From the NCBI RefSeq assembly GCF_030066995.1, contig NZ_JASJAP010000003.1, forward strand, positions 124,001-188,000: a DNA stretch of 64,000 nt. Direction: 5' to 3'. This DNA is from Erythrobacter sp. Lineage in GTDB: Bacteria; Pseudomonadota; Alphaproteobacteria; Sphingomonadales; Sphingomonadaceae. The notes beneath the pieces are model-generated. The model did no database searches, was not told the DNA's origin, and was given only the letters and a program-made list of their open reading frames with translations. The position numbers were made by a program, and so were the translations under genes. Every line of letters begins with the position of its first letter. The first letter of the stretch is position 1. Below are positions 56,898-64,000 of this stretch, piece by piece.

Positions 56898-57039
56898 TCG
56901 CGCCGCGTCCCCCGCTCAACCGATCAGGCAAGCGAAGCAAAAAAGCCCTTAGGGAGCGCAACATCAAAGATGGCGGTTTGCCCACTGCCGTCCTCCGCCC
57001 GAACTGGCTCTGGTGAGTCGCGATTCGGACGTCCCCGAG

Positions 57040-57082
57040 GTCCCGCATCTGAAGCCGACCCCCGCGGCTTTAGGTGCGGGAC
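57040..57082 (+). terminator. Strong 18-bp hairpin, plus-strand RNA
   Basis: The left arm 57040-57057 and right arm 57065-57082 pair over 18 positions around a 7-nt loop. The two non-Watson-Crick positions are G-U pairs only in RNA made from the plus strand. A partly U-rich TGTCTTTCT follows. It lies 142 nt after the LuxR stop, in a 274-nt gap before a convergent VOC gene. It may end the luxR transcript or be part of a small RNA. Confidence 0.55.
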
Positions 57083-57171
57083 TGTCTTTCTGCCGGGTCT
57101 CGGAGGGGAACGGGGATCAATGGCGACCGCTTGTCGCACATCGCTTATCGCACACCGCCTCCGGGTTCGGA

Positions 57172-57564
57172 TCATTCGGGCAATTGGTCGATCACCTGTT
57201 CCCACAGCTCGATCTTCACCTCGTTCGGATCGAGCAGCCACGCGAACTTCGCATAGCCCTCATCGGCGGTGTCGAGAATGTCGACGCCCTTGGCTTTAAG
57301 CGCCTTCACAAAGCCATCAAGGTCATGAACCCGTAAATTGATCATGAAGCCGCCCTTTCCCGGCTTGATGTACTGATCATCGGAGAAATGGCTGATGAGT
57401 GAATAGGGATTGGCCTTCGGCTCTTCGGCCCAGGCAAGCTGCGGTCCGTAGGTTCCATCGATGCCCAGCGTTTCGCGATACCAGGCGCGCGTCGCCTCGG
57501 GGTCTTTGACCACGTAGAAAACGCCGCCCAGACCCGTGACGCGCGGGTGTGACTCCGTGCTCAT
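57172..57564 (-). CDS. VOC-family (glyoxalase-like) protein
   Basis: The start at 57564 has GGAAGGA upstream and gives a 130-residue protein. The fold is one vicinal-oxygen-chelate unit: VFYVVKDPEATRAWYRETLGI at the N-terminus, and DPNEVKIELWEQ near the C-terminus with a likely metal Glu. The substrate is unknown; members include glyoxalases, dioxygenases and resistance proteins. Confidence 0.82.
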   Translation of the reverse strand: MSTESHPRVTGLGGVFYVVKDPEATRAWYRETLGIDGTYGPQLAWAEEPKANPYSLISHFSDDQYIKPGKGGFMINLRVHDLDGFVKALKAKGVDILDTADEGYAKFAWLLDPNEVKIELWEQVIDQLPE

Positions 57565-57655
57565 ATAGGTGTTCCTTCCCTCTGTTTCGCGATCCCGAGG
57601 GCTTTTGTGCGCCCAAAGCGTCGTGGAGGAAAGGGGGCGGCAAGCGATTTGGGCA

Positions 57656-58375
57656 TCAGAACGCGGTTGTGAAACGGACAAGCCCGCTCGGCAAGGCGTC
57701 CAGCACCGCAATCTCGACAACCTTGTCAAGCCCGCTCAGCACCATGAGGCCGACCGCAAGCAGCGCCGCGCCGAAGATCGGCTTTGCATAGTGCGCCACA
57801 GCGCGCAGCGCCCGGCCGCGCTCACCCAGCGCGCGGCGCGAGCCATAGGCGAACAGCAGGATCGAGGCGGCCACGCCGATGCCGAAGGTCAGAAAGATGA
57901 GGAAAGCGCTCGCCAGGTCCTGCCCCTGGCTCGCCGCCGCGATCGCAACGCCAAGGGTCGGCCCGACGCACGGCGCCCACACCAGGCCGAGCAACAGACC
58001 GACAAGGTACTGACCTGTCACGCCGTCGGTCTTGACCCTCGCAAGCCCCTGATTGCCCAGAGCGCCGAGCGGCGCGGCAACCGCGCTCAGCCTCGCCTGG
58101 GCCTGTGGTACGAGCAATACGAGCCCTGCAGCTGCGAGCAGCGCGCCAGCGAGCGAGCGGATCAGACGCTCATCGATGCCGAGCGAATACCCGAAGGCAA
58201 TCACGGTGAAGCCAAACAGCGTGAAGCTGGTCACCAGGCCCGCCGCCAGCGCGAGGGGCCCGCTGCGAGCCTTCCCGAGCGCCGAGCCGACAAGGATCGG
58301 TATCAAGGGCAAGACGCACGGATTGAGGATCGTCACCAGACCCGCGAGGAAGGCAAGAGCAACGCTTGTGACCAT
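57656..58375 (-). CDS. ccdA: CcdA-type transmembrane thiol reductase
   Basis: The 239-residue polytopic protein has six to seven hydrophobic helices and the two conserved cysteine motifs NPCVLP (helix 1) and WAPCVGPT (helix 4). It carries reducing equivalents across the inner membrane, as in cytochrome c maturation or repair. It lies 24 nt downstream of a thioredoxin-like gene, its likely redox partner. A longer DsbD-type protein with a similar core is encoded at 43298. Confidence 0.9.
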   Translation of the reverse strand: MVTSVALAFLAGLVTILNPCVLPLIPILVGSALGKARSGPLALAAGLVTSFTLFGFTVIAFGYSLGIDERLIRSLAGALLAAAGLVLLVPQAQARLSAVAAPLGALGNQGLARVKTDGVTGQYLVGLLLGLVWAPCVGPTLGVAIAAASQGQDLASAFLIFLTFGIGVAASILLFAYGSRRALGERGRALRAVAHYAKPIFGAALLAVGLMVLSGLDKVVEIAVLDALPSGLVRFTTAF

Positions 58376-58399
58376 GACGGCTTGGCTTTCGCGCGCTCC

Positions 58400-58801
58400 C
58401 TACAGCGCGCCCAGCACGACGCTGCGCAACGCCGCGCGGTCGGTCTGCGCAATCGAGCGGGCCGCTTCATCCATGCCCTTGAACACCAGAACGGTCGATT
58501 GGCGCGGGATACGGTGCTGGCGCAGGAAGTCCTTCTCCTCGTCGAAATCGACCTTGACGAACAGCACCTTGCTCGATTGCTCCTCGGTGCGAAGCTCATC
58601 GAGGATCGGCGCCTGCGCGCGGCATGTCGGGCACCAGTCGGCGTAGACATCGACCACAATGGTCTTGCCCTTCTTTTGCGCCATCATGAAATCGGCGGCG
58701 TCGTATCGGGTCCAGCCCTCGGTTTCGGTGGTGGCGGAGAGCTGCATGGCGCCAACGAACAGCGCGCCGACAGCGGCGATAAGAGCGAACAGGCGAAGCA
58801 T
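58400..58801 (-). CDS. Membrane-anchored or exported thioredoxin-like protein
   Basis: The 133-residue protein starts with one hydrophobic signal or anchor helix (about 4-22), followed by a thioredoxin fold with the active site ADWCPTCRAQ. It is the first gene of a two-gene unit with ccdA, which should keep it reduced in the periplasm. No heme-maturation genes are adjacent, so its target is uncertain. Confidence 0.87.
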   Translation of the reverse strand: MLRLFALIAAVGALFVGAMQLSATTETEGWTRYDAADFMMAQKKGKTIVVDVYADWCPTCRAQAPILDELRTEEQSSKVLFVKVDFDEEKDFLRQHRIPRQSTVLVFKGMDEAARSIAQTDRAALRSVVLGAL

Positions 58802-58957
58802 GAGCTTTCAATTCTCCAACAGCAAGCATCGGCGCCAACAGCCGACAGAACACCTGGGGTTCGCGGCGGGGACGAGATCGGTTACAGACCCCCCACAATC
58901 GCCGTTATCCGCCGGGATATGCACGCCCGGCCACACCGCCCGAAAGGAGCCGAAGCC

Positions 58958-59734
58958 ATGACCCAATCCACCCGCTTTGCCGACCACACCGTGATCGTCA
59001 CAGGCTCCTCCACCGGCATTGGCGAGGGGATCGCGCGCCGCTTCCATGCCGAAGGCGCCAACGTGGTGATCAACGCCCGCAACGCCGACAAGTGCGCGCA
59101 TGTCGCCGACAGCCTCGGTAGCGAGCGCACGCTGGTCGTCCCCGGCGATGTCTCCAGCCCCGATTTCGCCGAGGAGATCGTCGCGAAGACGGTCGAGCGA
59201 TTTGGCGGGCTCGACACGCTTGTGAACAATGCGGGCGTCGCCGACCAGGGGATGCTGCACAAGATGAGCGACGCGCAGATCGACCGCGTGATCGACATCA
59301 ACGTGAAGGGCGTCATCTACCTCTCGCGCGCCGCGATCCCCGAACTGATGAAGACCAAGGGTTCGATCATCAACATCTCCAGCGTTTCCGGGATCGGCGG
59401 GGATTCGCTGATGCCGCTGTACAACGCCTCGAAAGGCGCGGTGACGAACCTGACGTGCGGGCTGGCCCTGCAATTGGGACCGATGAATGTGCGCGTGAAC
59501 GCGATCAACCCCTCGGTCACGCGTTCGGACATGGTCGAGGGCATCCTTGGCAGCGAACAGGCGATGCAGCTGATGATGAACCGCCTCGCCATCAAGCGCG
59601 TGGGCGAGCCCGAAGACATCGCCGCAGCGTGCGCCTTCCTCGCGAGCGAGGACGCCAGCTTCATCACCGGCGTCAACCTGCCCGTCGATGGCGGCGTAAG
59701 CGCGTCGAACGGCCAGCCCAACTTCATGGGCTGA
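58958..59734 (+). CDS. Short-chain dehydrogenase/reductase
   Basis: ATG 58958 has AAAGGAG about 9 nt upstream and yields 258 residues. The SDR signatures are TGSSTGIGEGIA (cofactor), NNAGVAD, the catalytic Ser in NISSVSG and the YNASK motif. The C-terminal segment ITGVNLPVDGG is typical of classical SDRs. The frame stays open far upstream across other genes, but that is a GC-driven shadow. Substrate unknown. Repeat copy B begins 22 nt after the stop. Confidence 0.9.
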   Translation: MTQSTRFADHTVIVTGSSTGIGEGIARRFHAEGANVVINARNADKCAHVADSLGSERTLVVPGDVSSPDFAEEIVAKTVERFGGLDTLVNNAGVADQGMLHKMSDAQIDRVIDINVKGVIYLSRAAIPELMKTKGSIINISSVSGIGGDSLMPLYNASKGAVTNLTCGLALQLGPMNVRVNAINPSVTRSDMVEGILGSEQAMQLMMNRLAIKRVGEPEDIAAACAFLASEDASFITGVNLPVDGGVSASNGQPNFMG

Positions 59735-59756
59735 GCCCCGCGCAATCGCCAAACCA

Positions 59757-59805
59757 CTCGGTTCGTCGTGCGTACAGCACGGTTGATACACATGGAACAC
59801 TGTCC
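59757..59805. repeat. Dispersed intergenic repeat, copy B
   Basis: The second copy of the 49-bp element at 32840-32888, with 40 of 49 positions identical in the same orientation. It lies between an SDR gene and the MmeI-type gene. Conserved end blocks are CTCGGTTCGTCG and TGGAACACTGTCC. Confidence 0.7.
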
Positions 59806-59996
59806 GAGGCAAGAAATCCGCTCGATCACAACGCGGCGGTTTGATCGAGGGAAGCGATCGAAACGCGCGTGAGGGCCAGCGACCTGGTGCATCCTTGAGG
59901 GTTTACTCGCGAGGAGACGAGTAGGAAAACACACCGCTTGCCAGAGGGTTGAAGCGTGGGCAGAGTCTTTCAGGCGAAGGAAGGGAAGGGGGCGAA

Positions 59997-62849
59997 ATGC
60001 GTCTGAGCTGGTCTGAAATACGACGCCGCGCGAAAGACTTCAGCGTGGAGTGGAAAGACGCCTCTTACGAAAAGGGTGAAACCCAGAGCTTCTACAACGA
60101 TTTCTTCGACATTTTCGGGATCAAGCGTTCTCGCGTGGCGGTGTTTGAAAAGAAGATAGACCTAATCGATCAGAACCGCCGTGGTTTCATCGATCTGTTC
60201 TGGCCTTCGGTTCTCTTGGTCGAGCAGAAGAGCGCCGGCAAAGATCTGCTAAAGGCAGAGAACCAGGCGCTCGACTACGTCCTTGGCCTAAAGGACCGCG
60301 AGCTGCCCAAATTCGTATTGACCTGCGACTTCCAGAGGTTTCGGCTGCTCGAGCTCGACACCCGCAAAGAAATCACTTTCACGCTCCCCGAGCTGCACAA
60401 ACACGTCGAAGAATTCGGCTTCATGGTCGGCGTTCAACGCCGCAATTACGGCAGACAGGCCGAGGTCAGCATCAAAGCCGCTGAATTGCTCGGCAAGGTT
60501 CACGATGCGCTCTACGACCGCAGTTATCGCGGCATCGATCTCCAGCGTATCATGGTTCGCTTGCTGTTCTGCATGTTCGCTGACGACACCGGCATTTTCG
60601 AGACCAAGGATGATTTTCTCTATTTCATTGAGGAACGCACCGATGAGGATGGCGGTGATGTCGGGCGCAAGCTCAATCATATCTTCGAGATACTCGACAC
60701 GCCCGAAGCCGATCGGATCGAGGGCGATGATCCTGAAATTACCAAGTTTCCTTACGTAAACGGCGATCTATTCAAGGGCGCGGTGCGCACCGCACCGTTT
60801 GACAAGCAGATGCGCGAGGATTTGCTTGATTGTTGCCGGTTTGATTGGGGCGCGGTCAGCCCAGCCATTTTCGGCTCTCTGTTCCAGTCGGTGATGGACA
60901 AGGTCGAGCGGCGCAAGAAGGGCGCGCATTACACGACCGAGCCCAACATTATGAAGGTGATCGGGCCGCTGTTCTTGGATGATCTGCGCGCTGAGCTCGA
61001 TCACCTCAAGGCGCGCCGCGACGGTGGCAAGCGAAACGCGCTGCTGGAATTCCAGACGAAGCTGGCCAGCCTCAAATTCTTTGACCCTGCCTGCGGATGC
61101 GGCAACTTTCTGGTTGTCACTTATCGCGAATTGCGGCGGATGGAGCAGGAGGCGCTCGAGATCATCTATAACCGCCAGGGAGAGCTGTTCGATGTCGAAG
61201 AGCTTTCAAATGTGCGCCTGAACCAATTCTATGGCATCGAGCTGGAAGAATTTCCCGCCCACATCGCCGAGGTCGCGATGTGGATGACCGAGCATCTGGC
61301 CAATATCGAGCTGGGGCGCACCTTCGGAAAGGTGTTTGCCGATATCCCGCTGAGCGACAGCGCAACCATCGTGCACGGCGACGCGCTGGAGACCGAGTGG
61401 AAAGATGTGTTGCCCGCGAGCGAGTGCTTTGCGGTGCTGGGCAATCCGCCCTTTGTCGGCGCGAAATACCAATCGAGCAAGCAACGCCAGCAGGTGCGCG
61501 ATTTGGCGCAGCTGGGCAAAAGCGGCGGGACCCTCGATTTCGTGTGTGCGTGGTTCCTGAAGGCGGGCGCTTACATTGCGGGAGGCCCTACGCGGGTCGG
61601 GTTTGTCTCGACCAATTCGATCACGCAAGGAGAGCAAGTCGCGCAACTGTGGCCACTCCTGTTTGATCGCTATGGGCTCGAGATCGACTTTGCCCACCGC
61701 ACCTTCGCCTGGGGCTCCGACGCGCGCGGAAAGGCGGCGGTGCATGTCGTTATTATCGGGCTGTCGCACCGCGATCATGAGCGCACTGAGAAACGTCTCT
61801 TCAGCTATGACGATGTGAAGGGCGAACCGGATGGGACGCGCCACAAGGCGTTATCGCCCTATCTGTTCGGCGCGGAAAACGTGGCCAACCGGCACTTGGT
61901 GGTAAAGGAGGAAAGCCGGCCGATAAATGGGGCGCTGCAGCTGAAAACGGGTAGCAAGCCTCTCGATGGGGGTTATCTGACGATCGAAGTCGGCGACCCT
62001 GATCGATCGGAGCTGTTAGCGACGTTGGAACGCAATGTTCTTAGGCCATTTTGGGGCGCACGTGAATTCATCAATGACAAACCGAGATGGTTGATTTGCG
62101 CGCAGAACCTTCCGCCCGCTCAGCGCAAGCAAAACCCTCTTCTCTTCGAGCGACTTCGGAAGGTGGGAGCGTTCCGACGTGGTGAGATTGGTTCGAAGCG
62201 TAATCCTGCAAAGAGCAACTTTAAAAAGGGTAGTTCTGCAAGCTCGTTGGCAGACGCGCCGGCACAATTTCACACCACCGTAATTCCAGATACTAGCTTT
62301 TTAGTGCTGCCCCAAGTGAGCTCAGAACGCAGGCAGTACGCGCCAATCGGGTTTGTAGAACCTCCAGTCGTTCCAAGTGATAAGCTGAGGATTCAGCTCG
62401 ACGGAGATTTGTACCAATTCGGAGTTTTGACTAGCCGGATGCACATGGCGTGGATGCGAGCCATCACTGGGCGCCTAGAGAGCCGCTACATGTATTCAGT
62501 TGGGGTAGTCTATAACACATTCCCGTGGCCCGATATCTCCGATGCCGACAAAACTCAGATTGAAAACCTCGCTCAAGCAGTGCTCGACGCGCGCGAGGAA
62601 TGGCCGACTTCCAGCCTCGCCGATCTCTACGATCCCGACACCATGCCCGCCAATTTGCGCAAGGCGCACGCCGCGCTCGACATAGCCGTAGATCGACTTT
62701 ATCGCCGCAAAGCGTTTGAGAGCGACCGCGACCGGGTCGAACACCTTTTCGGCCTTTACGAAAAGCTGGTGAATCCCATCGAGGCCGACGCCGAAGTGCA
62801 GAACAAACGCGTATCGCGCAACGTGAAGCGGCGTAGAAGGAAGCGTTAG
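59997..62849 (+). CDS. MmeI-type (type IIL) restriction-modification enzyme
   Basis: ATG 59997 follows a GGGAAGGGGG ribosome site; the product is 950 residues, close to MmeI (919). The N-terminal nuclease motif D66-X9-E76-Q-K78 matches the MmeI PD-ExK pattern. A helical spacer follows, then a gamma-type adenine methylase with motif I FFDPACGCGNF (about 360) and motif IV GNPPF (about 482). The target-recognition region is about 640-850 and the C-terminal helical part runs to the end. A single protein both methylates and cuts, typically cutting about 20 nt away. No separate subunit is adjacent. All key motifs are intact. Confidence 0.9.
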   Translation: MRLSWSEIRRRAKDFSVEWKDASYEKGETQSFYNDFFDIFGIKRSRVAVFEKKIDLIDQNRRGFIDLFWPSVLLVEQKSAGKDLLKAENQALDYVLGLKDRELPKFVLTCDFQRFRLLELDTRKEITFTLPELHKHVEEFGFMVGVQRRNYGRQAEVSIKAAELLGKVHDALYDRSYRGIDLQRIMVRLLFCMFADDTGIFETKDDFLYFIEERTDEDGGDVGRKLNHIFEILDTPEADRIEGDDPEITKFPYVNGDLFKGAVRTAPFDKQMREDLLDCCRFDWGAVSPAIFGSLFQSVMDKVERRKKGAHYTTEPNIMKVIGPLFLDDLRAELDHLKARRDGGKRNALLEFQTKLASLKFFDPACGCGNFLVVTYRELRRMEQEALEIIYNRQGELFDVEELSNVRLNQFYGIELEEFPAHIAEVAMWMTEHLANIELGRTFGKVFADIPLSDSATIVHGDALETEWKDVLPASECFAVLGNPPFVGAKYQSSKQRQQVRDLAQLGKSGGTLDFVCAWFLKAGAYIAGGPTRVGFVSTNSITQGEQVAQLWPLLFDRYGLEIDFAHRTFAWGSDARGKAAVHVVIIGLSHRDHERTEKRLFSYDDVKGEPDGTRHKALSPYLFGAENVANRHLVVKEESRPINGALQLKTGSKPLDGGYLTIEVGDPDRSELLATLERNVLRPFWGAREFINDKPRWLICAQNLPPAQRKQNPLLFERLRKVGAFRRGEIGSKRNPAKSNFKKGSSASSLADAPAQFHTTVIPDTSFLVLPQVSSERRQYAPIGFVEPPVVPSDKLRIQLDGDLYQFGVLTSRMHMAWMRAITGRLESRYMYSVGVVYNTFPWPDISDADKTQIENLAQAVLDAREEWPTSSLADLYDPDTMPANLRKAHAALDIAVDRLYRRKAFESDRDRVEHLFGLYEKLVNPIEADAEVQNKRVSRNVKRRRRKR

Positions 62850-62862
62850 CCCCACCCCCGGC

Positions 62863-62882
62863 CCCTCCCGCAAGCAGGAGGG
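62863..62882. terminator. Hairpin between convergent genes
   Basis: CCCTCC (62863-62868) and GGAGGG (62877-62882) form a 6-bp stem, with further GC pairing inside, in the 41-nt gap between the MmeI-type gene and typA. The placement fits a bidirectional terminator; no long U-tract is present. Confidence 0.4.
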
Positions 62883-62890
62883 AAACAGGA

Positions 62891-64000
<1,110 letters not shown>

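Noticed and set aside
57569..58957. A long in-frame extension upstream of the SDR gene
   Set aside because: It crosses the thioredoxin-CcdA genes on the other strand and is not protein-like. The SDR has its own start and ribosome site at 58958.

Overview
The window reads as chromosomal DNA from a GC-rich alphaproteobacterium, most likely an aerobic sphingomonad of the Erythrobacteraceae type. This rests on the zwf-edd-glk Entner-Doudoroff block, the tsaD-gpsA / hemC-hemD / Mic60-like arrangement, a bacterial alternative oxidase, paired acyl-CoA dehydrogenases, receiver-only and PilZ regulators, and dense overlapping operons. I saw no rRNA, convincing tRNA, CRISPR array or transposase. Both ends cut through genes: a glycosyltransferase on the left and typA on the right.

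Region 1 (1-11.3 kb) is an exopolysaccharide locus. It holds a GT4 glycosyltransferase, an outer-membrane beta-barrel and a Wza-type lipoprotein for export, a DegT aminotransferase with a membrane-bound nucleotide-sugar 4,6-dehydratase, then a divergent operon of GT4 glycosyltransferase, formyltransferase and PIG-L deacetylase. A LuxR-type response regulator and a PilZ protein follow. Together they suggest an N-formylated amino sugar in the polymer. Region 2 (11.8-21.2 kb) has a Tat-exported PhoD phosphatase, an 11-Asp-box exported protein, and the zwf-edd-glk operon without pgl or eda.

Region 3 (21.4-34.3 kb) is catabolic and respiratory: two adjacent acyl-CoA dehydrogenases, a DCC thiol protein, a lactate 2-monooxygenase-type flavoenzyme, a 51-residue small protein, an aldehyde dehydrogenase, alanine dehydrogenase, alternative oxidase, glutathione-dependent formaldehyde dehydrogenase with a cupin, the last two enzymes of homogentisate breakdown, and glutaryl-CoA dehydrogenase. 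Region 4 (34.4-47.4 kb) is mostly housekeeping: a receiver protein, a helix-hairpin-helix membrane protein, a flippase, gpsA, tsaD, hemC, hemD, a Mic60-like protein, a UbiH-type hydroxylase, a DsbD-type reductase, a lipoprotein and an S10 peptidase.

Region 5 (47.4-48.5 kb) is a small low-GC three-gene unit: a SeqA-N-like ribbon-helix-helix plus RAMA-like protein, HicA toxin and a short HicB antitoxin, all overlapping by 4 nt. Region 6 (48.5-57 kb) has uvrB, two DUF3617 proteins, and the ATP-grasp / alpha-E / transglutaminase / Anbu cluster, followed by a LuxR regulator with a degenerate receiver. Region 7 (57-64 kb) has a VOC protein, a thioredoxin-CcdA pair, an SDR, an apparently intact MmeI-type (type IIL) restriction-modification enzyme with a compositionally odd recognition domain, and typA.

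The most interesting items are the Anbu cluster, the RHH/RAMA-HicAB operon, the formyltransferase-deacetylase pair, the MmeI enzyme, and a roughly 49-bp dispersed repeat present twice in intergenic DNA.
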